From contig OX457061.1 in NCBI GenBank assembly GCA_949752795.1, positions 10,931,492 to 10,995,491 of the forward strand: a stretch of DNA of 64,000 nt, in the 5' to 3' direction. The notes under the pieces were generated by a model. The model worked only from the letters and a program-made list of their open reading frames with translations. It was not told where the DNA came from and did no database searches. This DNA is from Hyperoodon ampullatus (lineage: Eukaryota; Chordata; Mammalia; Artiodactyla; Ziphiidae). Both the position numbers and the translations under genes were made by a program. Of this stretch, positions 12,091-24,423 are shown in pieces (position 1 is the stretch's first letter; every line of letters starts with the position of its first letter).

Positions 12091-13449
12091 GTGAGCTTCA
12101 GGGCAAACCCAACATCATCTAGAGATCACCCAAAGAATGGACCCACAAGCAACCTCTGAGCTGGGCTGGGTATTCCTGCCAGTCTGTCTCAGCCATTGTA
12201 CTCTTGCTTCCTCAGTCTTCTGGGGTTGGGGTGACGATGATGCAAAGCAGCATTTTACAGCCCATTTTTTAGCTAAAGACCTTGAAAATGTCAGCAGTCT
12301 CTTCTGCAGATTGATAAAGTGCTATAGCCACTATCCGTGCCCATACATTCTTCACCTAACACAATAACATTTTAATTGTAGCTCTTTTCTCTCACTTACT
12401 TTATCATTTAAAAAAAAACCACATTGACAATATCGAATTAAGTTATCATTTCTCTGCCTCAGCAAGAGTGAAGATTTTCACATTATAAATTTTAGGAAAC
12501 AGTGAAAACTTTTCAAGTTAGTCAGATTTGCTGGTGTCATGAAATACCAGTTTGAAGACTCTTGGTTCTAGAATGATGTCTTAAGTTAGTTGTTAGGTGT
12601 GAAATATAGCCATCAGCTACCAAGGAAGATTTTCTTTCTCCAGAAATCTTTATTTTAGGACAGGGGTTGAGAAACATTTTTTATAAAGGCCAGATAGTAA
12701 ATATTTTAGGCTTTGCAGTCCACACAGTCTAGGTCTCAACTACTCAGTTCTGCCATTGTAGTGCGAAAGCAGCCAGAGACAATACGTAAATGAATGAGTG
12801 TGGCTGTGTTCTAATAAAACTTCATTTACCAAAACAGGCCATGGGCCATAGTTTGCCAGCCCCTGTTACCAGAGGGGTCATCTAGGTAAAACTAGTTGAC
12901 TGTTAGATTTCTCCAAGAAAGATGGGGAAGATAAGAATATTCCTTTCTCTTGATATTTCATTATAACTTTTATTCATTCGTTTGTTCCTTAGTTTGTTCC
13001 TTCCTTTGAATGTTTAGGGAGTTGTTGCCACATGCCAGGTTCTTTGCTAGGTGCTGGATTTGTTTTGTGGCCTGGCAAGGCAGTTAGCCTGTTTCTGACT
13101 TAGTTGTCCTAGCAGTATAAAATATAAACACTCACCTTTGTCATCATAGTCTATGAATATTCTATGAAACTTTCCAAATGTGGCACCTGTACAGAGAGGT
13201 CATTTAACCAGTGTTTTTCAGTACAGCTCTGCCAAGTTCTGGGTGTCCAAAGGTGAGCCACACATATGCACATTTGCACAGAGACCCCATCTAGTAGGGG
13301 AGACATGCGTGTAACCATTGATTATGTCCTTAGCTTAATGAAGACAGAGTGCATGGCCAGAGAACACCTGAGCCACCTCCTAGCTCACTTCCTTTGAGTA
13401 GGCAGTAGAGCTGCGATGTTTCTGCTTGACATGAGACTTTTCTCTCCAG
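12091..13449 (+). other. NR6A1 intron
   Basis: A 1.36-kb intron (1.36 kb with the upstream acceptor choice) that contains a hAT-type DNA transposon relic at 12661-12865. The rest shows no feature I can name. Confidence 0.85.
12661..12865. mobile_element. Non-autonomous hAT-type DNA transposon relic
   Basis: It starts CAGGGGTTGAGAAAC and ends GTTTGCCAGCCCCTG, which are imperfect inverted repeats of each other. The body has 'ggccagatagtaaatatttt' and 'cttcatttaccaaaacaggc', common in mammalian Charlie-related elements. No coding capacity. Confidence 0.85.
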
Positions 13450-13677
13450 TAGGTCTGTGGAACTAAATGGATTCATGGCATTCAGGGATCAATACATGGG
13501 GATGTCTGTGCCTCCACACTATCAATATATACCGCACCTTTTTAGCTATTCTGCCCACTCTCCACTCCTGCCCCCACAAGCTCGCAGCCTGGATCCCCAG
13601 TCATATAGTCTGATTCATCAGCTGGTGTCAGCCGAGGACCTGGAGCCATTGGGCACGCCCATGTTGATTGAAGATGG
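13450..13677 (+). CDS. NR6A1: NR6A1 coding exon, hinge to start of ligand-binding domain
   Basis: It encodes (S)RSVELNGFMAFR through AEDLEPLGTPMLIEDG, about residues 199-274 plus two bases of 275. The acceptor is a tandem CAG-TAG at 13447-13452. Using the first AG starts the exon at 13450 and keeps SSSRS; using the second starts it at 13453 and drops one serine. The donor is GG|GTGAGTG. The tyrosine and proline rich stretch HYQYIPHLFSYSAHSPLLPPQ sits before the first helices of the ligand-binding domain. Confidence 0.96.
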
Positions 13678-14983
13678 GTGAGTGAGCCTTGGTCTATTTA
13701 GCCCTGTAGCTTCAAAGTGGTCCCTACCCCACACTCATCTTCATCCCTGGCTGCTGTACCCCAGGCTTTGGAATGAGTTTGGGGATAATGAGCAATGACT
13801 CGAGCATCAGAGGACAAATCTTTGCTTATCGTTGAAGTTAGTGGTCCCTCATTTTTCTCTTGAGCATCTTTTCGCATAGAGTGGGGGCTATTTATCAATC
13901 CCTATGGAGTTGGGATTAAAGGGCTTTTGTTTCTGCTTGGGCCGAGGTACGCCAGACTCTGGAATGGGTCTGAGTGCTTCTGTGCCAGAGATGAGCTATA
14001 ATTCTGGGAATAATCATTAAGTTTAGGCTTCTTAACAGGGCACTCAAGGCACTAACTGGTTGTGGCCTGTCTGTATCCCTAGTCAACATACTCATCAGTA
14101 GCCTAGTGCCGTGTGCTCTGTGTGCAGGCCTGAGTGGGTGGAAGGAATACTCTTTCAATCCTGTCAGCTCTGCCTGAGTAGATAATAGTTCAGCCAACCC
14201 ATTGCTGTACTGTTATTCATTTAGCCTGGAGCATAGGCTATTTGAGTGTTATTAAGCTTAGACCGCCCCCTCTGCTCCAAAAGGTATCCTGAGATTTCTT
14301 AAGCTGGTTTCCAGTTTCAGAAGAGGAAATTCAGATGTCTGCCTACAAGAAGGCCACCACCAAAACCTTTATAAATCTCATGTGGGGGTGTGGGGAAGAG
14401 TCATGACAGGGGCCTTGAGAGAAAGAAAACTGGGACCCTGTCTCCTCCAGCCCAGAGATGAGAAATGCCCTGCTCCTTCCATCCCGCGGTGGCTTAGTTT
14501 CCTGAACTCGCACCACCAGGGGGTGCAATGAGAGCAAGAAAAGCTTCTGAACCTGTTCTATTCTCTTTGAGCCATCTCGCCCCGAGGCTCATTTTTGTGC
14601 CAATCCCTGTACTGAGTAGGCACCAGATTCACCCTAATGGAGCTCTCATTTCCAAAACTGGTGCAAAAGTGACTGGGAATTTTCTTCTAACACATGGAGC
14701 ATTAAAAGTCATACTCCCTGATAATTGCACAAATTTCTAAGCCTCCTTTCCCCTTTGCAACCTTTTCTTATCAAATCTGCTCCTCCAGCCCTGAGCTTAA
14801 TGCTGGCCCCAGTCCTGTCCCTTTATCATTAAACTGAATTGAATGGAGCTGGAGATCCTTGGTCAGGGGCAAGGAGCCCACTGCCAGAGACCCTTTGTGC
14901 CCTTAGGAGTACTCTCTCCCTTTGCCCCCATTCCCACCATTCTGGCCACTAGAAGTAACTTTCTCCTGTTCCTACCCCCCCAG
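13678..14983 (+). other. NR6A1 intron
   Basis: A 1.3-kb intron with diverged sequence and a pyrimidine-rich acceptor tract ending CCCCCCCAG. No repeat or gene is called with confidence. Confidence 0.8.
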
Positions 14984-15238
14984 ATATGCTGTGACTCAAG
15001 CAGAGCTATTTGCCCTGCTTTGCCGCCTGGCTGACGAGCTGCTTTTTAGGCAGATTGCCTGGATCAAGAAACTGCCTTTCTTCTGCGAGCTCTCAATCAA
15101 GGATTACACGTGCCTCCTGAGCTCTACGTGGCAGGAATTAATCCTGCTGTCCTCCCTCACTGTTTACAGCAAGCAGATCTTCGGGGAGCTGGCTGATGTC
15201 ACTGCCAAGTACTCACCCTCTGATGAAGAACTACATAG
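14984..15238 (+). CDS. NR6A1: NR6A1 coding exon, ligand-binding domain N-terminal half
   Basis: This 255-bp exon encodes (G)YAVTQAELFALLCRLADELLFRQIAWIKKLPFF and on to SPSDEELHR, about residues 275-360. It holds the nuclear receptor signature region around helices 3 to 5: FRQIAWIKKLPFF with the following DYTCLLSSTWQELILL. In GCNF the pocket is thought to be filled or absent and no ligand is established. Acceptor CAG at 14981-14983, donor AG|GTGAGA; entry and exit both match neighbouring exon phases. Confidence 0.98.
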
Positions 15239-16702
15239 GTGAGAGCTGCTGGCTGGGGAGAAAGTCTCAGGCAACCAAACCATTGTCATCTCTGCAAGGC
15301 AGGGCTGCCTGACACTCCAAAGGATGGGCATTAAAGCCACACGTGGCTGGACTTGAATCTTCACTCTGCTGCTGACTAGCTTTGTAACTTTGGTCAAGTC
15401 TCTGATCCTCAGGTTCTGAATTTATAAAGTGGGGTAATGACAGTACCTCCCCAACAAGGTAGTTGTGAGGAATAAATGATAATGTGCAGCAAAGCTTAGC
15501 AAGTATTAAGCTGTTATTTTGGTCACATCTGGACTACTGAGATAAGAGAATGTATCTGGAAAGAACATTTCCTACAAGGTGAGGGGCTCTGAGCTATAGT
15601 TTACAATCCAAGAAAAAGACTCAGGAGTTATTGTGGTACCTACTGTGTGCCAAGCACTGGGCTTGGTATTTTACATTATTATCTTTCTTTGTCACAGTCT
15701 CCAGCACTGTAGGTGTTGTTATGCCCATTTTATAGATGAGAAAACTGAAGTTCAGAGGGGCCTACCCTTGAGGGTTTTGGATTTGAACCCAGAGCCTGGA
15801 TTTGAACCTGTGCCTGCCCAACTGAAAGTCTAGGCTCTTTCACTGTATCTCAGATGCAGTGAGAAAGTCCTTTCGATAGTTTACCTTTATTAGACAGTTT
15901 AAAATAATGGAAGTCATGGGATTCCAGAGCACCAAGAGAGAAGGAAGAAAAGGTTCCTCCATCGAAGAAACCTGGAGAAGGTAGAGTACCAGCCCCCAAA
16001 CTTCTCTACACAGGACTGAGGTGCATCTCCCTCTGCCACTTAATCACCATGGCATAAAGATAAGTTGAGACTTAGGCTGGGAGCGAAGCTCTAACACCTT
16101 CAAGGGCCCTTTGCACAGCTGAGGGAGGGAGGAGTCTGGATACTTTCTCCCCCTGGTTTTCTAATATTTCCTTATTAATGATGCTTACAGGCTTGATGGT
16201 AATCTATAAATGACAGAGTTTTTAACCCAGATGACATTTTGTCCTTAAACAGAGCTATCTGATTTTGCAGATAACCTTAACCCCTTGTCTTGAGCCTCTA
16301 ATTCATTGTTTCCATCAAATTCCTGTCTCCTGCTCTGTATCTCTGGGCTGACTGAGTGTTTGGATAGCAGTCAGCCTGCTCTAATATTGTCAGGGTTTGC
16401 AGAGCTGGCCCAGTGAGCCCGGCCTCCCTATTTGCCTGGAATCCACCAGTGCAGCCTGAGGCTGCCTACAAAGTAAGCCTGTGGGCTCCCCTCTCTATAG
16501 AATGGTGAGTTCCCCCATGCCCTCTGCAGATAGGCAAGGATCACTGACCATGCAGGGTTCTCCGTGGCTTTAAGCTTCATGAAAGACACCCCATCCCACT
16601 GTTTCCAATCCCTTGAGCCCCAAGAGCAAGGCAGGGACCAGTAGCAGCTGAACTAGTGAGGGAATTTTTATTTTCTAGGAAGGGTCCTTACCGAGGAGAA
16701 TC

Positions 16703-16908
16703 TAGAGCTGCACTATCAAGTATAGTAGCTGCTAGCGTCAGGTGGCTATTTAAGTTACTTAAAATTAAAAATTTAGTTCCTCATTTACAGTAGCCATATT
16801 TCAAGTGCTCAGGAGCCACATGTGGCTAGTGGCTACTGTATTGGACAGTTGCAGATATATATATATATATATATTTCCATCGTCACAGAAAGTTGTATTG
16901 AACAGTGC
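16703..16908. mobile_element. hAT-like DNA transposon relic with inner AT repeat
   Basis: Phrases such as 'aggagccacatgtggctagt' and 'gtggctactgtattggacag' are typical of a common mammalian hAT family. The ends show weak inverted repeats (near 'gctgcactatcaagta' and 'ttgtattgaacagtgc'). An (AT)n run at 16855-16874 lies inside. Family and edges are approximate. Confidence 0.65.
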
Positions 16909-19900
16909 TAACTCTGGAGCACATGTTGCAGCTGAGCTTGCAAGTGGGTTCTGAGGATAAGAAGTAGATTCGTTGTTAGGACGCTCACTCCACTGTGGAA
17001 TCCTTCAATGGAAAAATACAAGTTAAACTTCAGCATGTTAGTTCAACATGCCCATTTATTGAGCACCTGTTGTGTGTGCCTGGAGGAGGGGTGTTGGGAT
17101 AACAGATAATACAGACATGGTTTCTGAGATGAGCGCCCATATTCTTGGTTTAGGGGATTGGGGGGCAAATAGAAGCAGATAGAATCTACAGTTCAGGGTG
17201 ATATTAGTGGAGATTGAGGGGCATATGAGGGACTGTGGAAGCATAGACTAAGGAGTGAGTACCTCTACTTGCATAATCAGGGAATGGTTGCCAAAGAGGA
17301 AAAGACATTTGAGCTGCATCTTGAAGTGGCATTTTTCTAGGTAGATTATAGAGAATAAGAGGCAGGCAGGAGAATAACACAGAGTCCTAGAAGTTAGAGA
17401 TTCTGGGTGGTTGGTTTGTGCAGATAACCAAAAAGCAATCCTGTGGATTAGGGTATAGAGAGAATATATCTGAGAGGCAGAGAAATGAGGGGAGAAATGG
17501 CAGGAGAGGAAGGTACAGGAAAGACGAGTCCTGAAGGTGCTCAAATGCTAATCTAAAAAACTCGGATTTTATTGTGTGAATAGTATTAAGTCGTGGGACG
17601 TTTTTATGTAGAGCAATTACATGTCAGGTTGCATTTTGGAAAGATCCCCGTGGCTATAAAGTTCAGGATGGATTGCATAGACAAGGCTAGAAGACAGTGG
17701 CTGTGTAGGAAGCTGTTCCATAGCCCAGGTAAAAATAAACAAGCCCTGGACAAGGCAGCAGTGACCATGGGAATAGAGAGGGCAGCACAGAGTTAAGAGA
17801 TGACAGGGAGGTAAAGTCAGTGGGACCTCAGTGAGTGGAAAAGTTGGGGATACTGCCAGGCAGGTGGGCACCAGTTCTCTTAGCCAAGATAATGGAGCCT
17901 GGGAAGAACAGGTTGAGAGATGAGCCACTCTGAGTTTGACTTGGGGTCTCTTGAGTCTGAGATGCACGTGGAACTGCTCAGGAGGCCAGAGGAAAATGGA
18001 AGTACGAGAACCTTTGGAATCATGTTCATCACTGTAAGGCAGTCCCCAGACTGTGGAGAGCGTGGAGTCTGTAATAGGCCACAGCTCTTCCCTACCTTGC
18101 CTACTCTGGCGTTACTCCCACTCCCACAAAACGCCTTTACTTTTTCACAACTGTTGAGTGCAAGCGAGTTCCTGCTGTCATGAAAGACTTTTCTCAGATG
18201 ATACATGACCAGCTCCTTTTCTCTTCTCAAATATTGAATCAAATTTATGGTGCCCATTTTCCTTAATCAGGCTGTTATCAGACAGTAAGCTGGGTGAACT
18301 TGATTTAAAGCCGATTGTAGCACCAGCCGGTGACTGCTCCTGGCCCTAATCAAGACTCCTTCACTCTTAGGAGAAGATGCCTTGCACTAGATGGGCTTTA
18401 ATGGGCACTTCTATCTCGTGAACACTAGCTCCATTTCTGCCAGATCTCTGGAAAGTTGCCTCACAGCTTCCCTGCTAAAAGACCCTAGCTGTAAGGTTCA
18501 GGAAACACAGTCTTTTCTTTTTGCTGTGATAACACGAGTGATGCTGCTGCTGCTGTTAATAATGATAATAGCTAACAATTATAGACTGTTTATTGTGCCA
18601 AATTCCATCTTAAGTGCTTTGCAAACATTTGTTTAGTCGTCACCACTTCCCTAAGAGACTGTACTAATATTAACCCTGTTCCACACATGAGGAAGGAGCA
18701 TGAGGTTCAGAGAGGTGAAAACTCAAGGCTCTAAGGCTAAAAGAGATGGAGTTGAGATTATCATCTAGATCTGTTGTGCTCTAAAGCCCAGATTCTTTAC
18801 CATTACTAAATTTTTCAGCCTTCTCAAAAGTTTGACTTTCTGGAATGTGTCCTGGAGCTGCAGTCTTACTTTTCACCTTGGAGTCTGTATGTGGGTGCTG
18901 AGATGGCAGTTCCTCTAAGGATGTGGCTGATGACTGCTTCTGGGAGTAGGTGCATTTAGATGAGTGAAAAAGAGACAACTGGGCCTTTCAGCCCCCTTAA
19001 TGGGACATAACTTACACAGTGTCAGCTTCAATTGCTGACTGAATGGTCCAGTGGTTTGGGGGATCCTGGCAGGAATGTTTTCCTTGTCCTAACATGCTTG
19101 TGTAATGGTAACCTAGAAGAAGAATGGGTGTGTTTGTCCAACTTTCAGGCTTTGAATGTTGATAATTTGTAGACAGGGAATACAGGGGCGTTAGAACTGT
19201 GCAGTGGGCAGATGTGGAGGAGGCACGGCTGCAGGAGAAAGCAGGCCCATGGAACAGAGAACAATTTGTTTATCAAGGGGCGGGATGCGGGGTGTGGAGG
19301 AAATCTTTGCAGTCAGGCTCTGGAGACTGAGTGGGGGCTGCTGGGCTGGCTGCCAGGGGTCCATGCTGGTTGCCTATCCTAGGAAGCTTGGGAAAGAGGG
19401 TATGTGCTCTCCCCAAGAGAGAGGGCAGATCTGGGTCATATACTCAGGCCAGGCATGTGGGAGTTCCTTTGTGTCCTCAGGTCAAGACTCAACTGGGAAT
19501 AGGTTTAGCATTGCTGTCTAGGGGTCTGGCTGGTAGCCACACACCTGCAGGTTCTGCAGAGCCAGAGTGAGCACTTGCGGCAAGAGGTTACTGATGAGGG
19601 GAGAGAGTGTTATCTTTACTTGCTATACTGCTCGGCCACCAGACAGACGCTGACACTGCTGCATCCTCCTTTTTTATGCCCGACCCCATCCCATCTCTTC
19701 CCCACCCCTCCAAACAGATACTGATGGGCATTTTCAGTAAAGACCTTTTCCCTCTCAAGAACAGAAGTAGCTGACAAAGTACTGTGATGAGGAGTGATCT
19801 TCACTCACAGGCACACTGCTTCCTGCAGGTCTCAGCATCATGGAGGCAGCGGAGGGGCAGTTCTATGCACTGCAGCGAGTCCAACACCCACTCTGGGTTG

Positions 19901-21065
19901 GGCCCTGAGCTGAGTTGCTCTGGGAACACAGACCTCCTGAGGTATCCCCTGTGGTAGCATGTGGTAGCCTTTCCCTGTTGCCAGTTAAGAACAAGACAGT
20001 CAGGGAATGGACAGTGTGGTGCCGAGAAAGCAACAGACTTGGAATGAGAAAACTTGGGTTTGAACCTTGTCCCCACCACCACTAATTTGTTTTATTCACT
20101 TAGAACTTTGGAGAAGGCATCTCTTCTGCTTCCTCTTCCCTAACATGAAGGTGATATTACTTTTCTCACAGATTATCAGGAGGGCAAAATGTAAGAATGC
20201 AATAAGGGCGCAGTAAATAATCTCTCTGAGCCTTTGTTTCCACAAGTGAACAAAGAGGATTATAATATCCTTTTTTGTGGATTTATTGGAAGTATCCAAT
20301 GAAATGATGTACGTAAAATATTTAACAAAGGGCCTGGCAAGTAGCAAACACTCAACAAATGGTAGAATAATAGATATGGTTATTATAGTGGTTATTAAAT
20401 ATAAGTGTGTCTATCAGCCAATCTGAGAACGTATTAATAAAGTTGTAAAAGCCATTGGGCCAGGAGCAGAGAGAAACATGGTAGTTCAAATTAGCAAACT
20501 GGGACCCCGGGGGTCAGGGCTCCGGACTGCAGGTAGCTGCTGCTGTGGCTCCCCCTGGTGCTTGAGAAGTGCAGGTGCCTCTGGCCCCAACAGGAGCCAG
20601 GCTTTCCCCAGGGAAGAGAAAATGTCCTGCCTGGCCAGGAACCCAAGCCCTTGCGAAGCCTTCAGAGTCAACACAGAAAGCAATAGGACCCAGACAGCAG
20701 TAGTACATTCCCAGGAGTTCTGGACCCTACCCAGATAGGGGCTTCTTGCCTAGCATGGGGCTGTAGTACCCCGATCTGAACAAGTCACCAGGAAGCAACT
20801 CTGAGGCTAAGCATCTCTCTGTGACTCAGCTGCGTCAGAGGCCTGTCTGGAACACCTAGAAGAGTGGATGCTGGGCCTGACCCCAACTTTTATAAACTAT
20901 TTCCCCACTAAGCCTTTGCCTCCTTGGTTTGGGAGTATCTCCATTTCTGGTATAAGATATTCCCCACTATGACCCAGAGTATTAGTCCCCCAGCCTAGGG
21001 CTCATTTGCCTAAAACTTGGTGTTTCCCCAAGGAATTAACTCCTAATCCAAAGAAAGCAGCATGG

Positions 21066-21419
21066 GGGCTTCCCTGGTGGCACAGTGGTTAAGAATCCAC
21101 CTGCCAATGCAGGGGACATGGGTTCAAGCCCTGGTCCGGGAAGATCCCACATGCCGCAGAGCAACTAAGCCCGTGTGCCACAACTACTGAGCCTGTGCTC
21201 TAGAGCCCACGAGCCACAACTACTGAGCCCGTGTGCCACAACTACTGAAGACCACGCTCCTAGAGCCTGGGCTCCGCAACAAGAGAAGCCACCGCAATGA
21301 GAAGCCTGTGCACTGCAACTAGAGAAAGCCCACGTGCAGCAACGAAGACCCAAGGCAGCCAAAAATAAAATTAAAAAAAAAAAACACTCCTGAAAGAAAA
21401 AACATTAAAAAAAAAAAAG
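21066..21419 (+). mobile_element. CHR SINE, + strand, long form
   Basis: The head 'gcttccctggtggcacagtg' is followed by the tRNA-derived part ('gggttcaagccctggt'), a body of 'ccacaactactgagcc' repeats, and an A-rich tail. The target-site duplication GCAGCATGG is at 21057-21065 and 21420-21428. Confidence 0.95.
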
Positions 21420-21489
21420 GCAGCATGGTCAGCATTGAGTCTTCTCTGCTAATGGATGCCACCTCAGATATTGAGAAAATCAAGGCCTT

Positions 21490-21700
21490 AGGGAGTTAGC
21501 CCAGGTTCAAGGTTCTAGCTCTGCTACCAACTAGCTGTGTGCTTGCAGACCAGTCCCTTCTATTCTTTGAACTTCAGTTTCTCATCTGTACAATGGTGAT
21601 TATAATCTCACCTAGCACATAGGGCTGAGAAAACTAAATGAGATAATGCACATAAAGTGCCCAGCACAAAGACTGGCATGACATGGAGGCTCAATTTATG
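21490..21700 (+). repeat. MIR SINE relic
   Basis: It has MIR wording such as 'ctaccaactagctgtgtgc', 'tttctcatctgtacaatgg' and 'aaatgagataatgcacataa', followed by the 3' part 'cccagcacaaagactggca'. Edges approximate. Confidence 0.8.
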
Positions 21701-22297
21701 TTTCCCTCCCTCCCTCTCTAGCTAAAGTCAGGGATACCAGTAAAAATGTTCACTGTGCGTAACCTCAGCCATGCTGGAAACAGTGAACTTAAATACAATC
21801 AGCAGCTTTTTCTTCATTGTGGCAGTAGCTCACATAGAGTCACCATGGTAGCTGCCATTGTTACTACAGGCTGCATTGCAACAACAGCAGTGTCTTAACG
21901 ATGTCGTACTTCTCTACATTTACATCCCAAACCTCCGTGACCCTTGTTACCCCAAGCAGGCAAGCATTATTTTACAGAGGAGGTCCTCAAAGCTTAGAGA
22001 GGTCAAAGGACTTTCCCAAGGTCTCATAGCTTGTATGTGATGGAGCTGGATTTGAACTTAGATTAGATTGACCCCAGCTGACCTTGGGAACAGCAGCTCG
22101 TATGAGCTGCCTTGGCCTCTAGACAAACCATGGATTCACCTGTCTTTCACAGATGTGTCTGGATTCCATTTCCCCCAAGCTCACCCTCTTTCCTATCTTA
22201 GCTGCCTTAAGGAGCTGTAGGTGACTTCTGTCTCCCTTCCATTACCTCCACTGGTAATCAGAGCCCATTATTAACAACACTGGTATCTGTTCCCCAG

Positions 22298-22419
22298 ATT
22301 TAGTGATGAAGGGATGGAGGTGATTGAGCGGCTCATCTACCTGTATCACAAGTTCCATCAGCTAAAAGTGAGCAATGAGGAGTATGCTTGCATGAAAGCA
22401 ATTAACTTCCTAAATCAAG
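22298..22419 (+). CDS. NR6A1: NR6A1 coding exon, ligand-binding domain middle
   Basis: This 122-bp exon encodes (R)FSDEGMEVIERLIYLYHKFHQL to AINFLNQ, about residues 361-400 plus one base of 401. It is the helix 7 to helix 9 region of the receptor fold. Acceptor CCCCAG at 22292-22297; donor CAAG|GTGAGT. Phases match both neighbours. Confidence 0.97.
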
Positions 22420-23686
22420 GTGAGTAAGTGGGGGTGGGAAGAAAAGACTTTTTTTTTGTCAGTGAATATTTGCCCTTTTGCCTTCATGTTTCACCCCTAC
22501 CCCCCTTTACCCCCAGGACTGTCACACAGAATCTGTCACACCACGTGGGCACCGATCTTGGAAGTCCTGTGCTGCCCTCATCATCATTCTGCCCCACTAT
22601 AGCGCAGAGCATGGTTTGGATTTTTTTCTTCAAACCTAAATGCCACAGCCTCTATAACTCATAGAGGAAGGAAGAGGATTTGCTTTGTTTAGTCAGTTTT
22701 AATGCATTTAAACACAGACATCAAGGACAGTACATGCGTCATTTAAAATATGCACCAAGTTTACCAGTGACTGAAGAAGAGCAGAGTGACTGATGAAACT
22801 ACTGGAGATAAGGGATCTGTGACAGGCTGACGGGCCCCTTCAGGGCAGAGCGGGGGTGCACAAAACTCACACACCCATATCAAGCATGGCTTTAATTCGA
22901 AGAGTGGTGGGTGTGATTTACATGGAGTATTACCTGCAGAGCGGCGCTTGGTAGCTGCTGGTAAGCAGAGTATGCAAGGAGGATTTGTGTTCCCTTTCGT
23001 CCAGAGTAGCGTGTGAGCACTCTACTCTCAGAGTGGGGCTGGGCTGTCTTGCTGCCTACGACACTGAAAATGCTGTGTTCCTGTATTCAGTTTCCTAGTC
23101 CAGAGACTCTTGATCCCCTCCTCTTTGCCCACCCCTCCCTCAGTACTGACCTCTTCCTCTTGCTTCTGCACCTTTCATGCATTTATCTGGTGTTCTGTAT
23201 GCCTCCCTTAGGCCAGGCCCTGTGTTGAGCATTAAAGACATTGAAATAAATTAGGTCCCAGGTTCCTGGCCTCAAGAAGTATACAATCTGATGGCACTTG
23301 TTACATTGCTTGAGCCTCAAATGGGGGGAGATCAGTAACAACTAGTTGGAGGACCAGAAATCTGAGAGCTGGGCCTCAAAGCCTGGGTAAGATTTGTGTA
23401 TAGAATATTTATATTCTGTATATGAAAAAGGGGGATTGTGTGTGTTTATATGTATATGAACACACTATATAATATATATATACATATATGAGACTGAGAG
23501 AGACGTCTACAGGCGTACCTTGGAGATATTGCAGGTTTGGTTCCAGACCAGCACAATAAAGTGAATATTGCAATAGAGCGAGTCACATGAATTTTTTGGT
23601 TTCCCAGTGCCTGTGAAAGTTATGTTTATAATATACTGTGATCTGTTAAGTGTGCAGTAGCATTATGTCTTAAAAAACAGAGTACA

Positions 23687-24007
23687 GGGCTTCCCTGGTG
23701 GCGCAGTGGTTGGGAGTCTGCCTGCCGATGCAGGGGACACGGGTTCGGGCCCTGGTCTGGGAGGATCCCGCGTGCCGCGGAGCGACTGGGCCCGTGAGCC
23801 ACAATTACTGAGCCTGCGCATCTGGAGCCTGTGGTCCGCAACAAGAGAGGCCGTGATGGTGAGAGGCCCGCGCGCGCACTGTGATGAAGAGTGGCCCCCG
23901 CTTGCCACAACTGGAGAAAGCCCTCGCGCAGAAACGAAGACCCAACACAGCCATAAATAAATAAATTAATTAATTTAAAAAAATATTTAAAAAAAAAAAA
24001 AAAAAAA
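23687..24007 (+). mobile_element. CHR SINE inserted in Tigger1, + strand
   Basis: The head is 'gcttccctggtggcgcagtg' and the body is GC-rich with a long A-rich tail. The target-site duplication AACAGAGTACA is at 23676-23686 and 24008-24018. Confidence 0.95.
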
Positions 24008-24114
24008 AACAGAGTACATACCTCAAAAAAAATATTGCTATAAAATGCTAACCATCATTGAGCCTTCAGCGAGTTGTAATCTTTTTGCTGGTGGATGGTC
24101 TTGCTTCAGTGTTG

Positions 24115-24417
24115 TTTTTATTTGTTTGTTTGAATTTATTTTTTAAATTTATTTTTGGCTGCATTGGGTCTTCGTTGCTGCATGCGGGCTTTCTTAGTTG
24201 CGGCGAGCAGGGGCTACTCTTCGTTGAGATGCGCAGGTTTCTCATTGCGGTGGCTTCTGTTGTTGCGGAGCACGGGCTCTAGGCACTTGGGCTTCAGTAG
24301 TTGTGGCGCACAGGCTCAGTTGCTCTGCCGCTTGTGGGATCTTCCCGGACCAGGGCTCGAACCCGTGTCCCCTGCATTGGCAGGTGGATTCTCAACCACT
24401 GCGCCACCAGGGAAGCC
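24115..24417 (-). mobile_element. CHR SINE inserted in Tigger1, reverse
   Basis: The right end 'gcgccaccagggaagccc' is the reverse complement of the CHR head. The target-site duplication CTTGC(T/C)TCAGTGTTG is at 24100-24114 and 24418-24432, with one difference. Confidence 0.94.
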
Positions 24418-24423
24418 CTTGCC

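Larger units (their letters stand above)
15239..22297 (+). other. NR6A1 intron with several relics
   Basis: A 7.1-kb intron. It holds MIR-like relics (about 15340-15520, 15630-15840, 18580-18790, 20020-20370, 21490-21700 and 21930-22080), a hAT-like relic (about 16703-16908), L2-like sequence (about 17280-17560) and a + strand CHR SINE (21066-21419). No exon seen. Confidence 0.85.
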
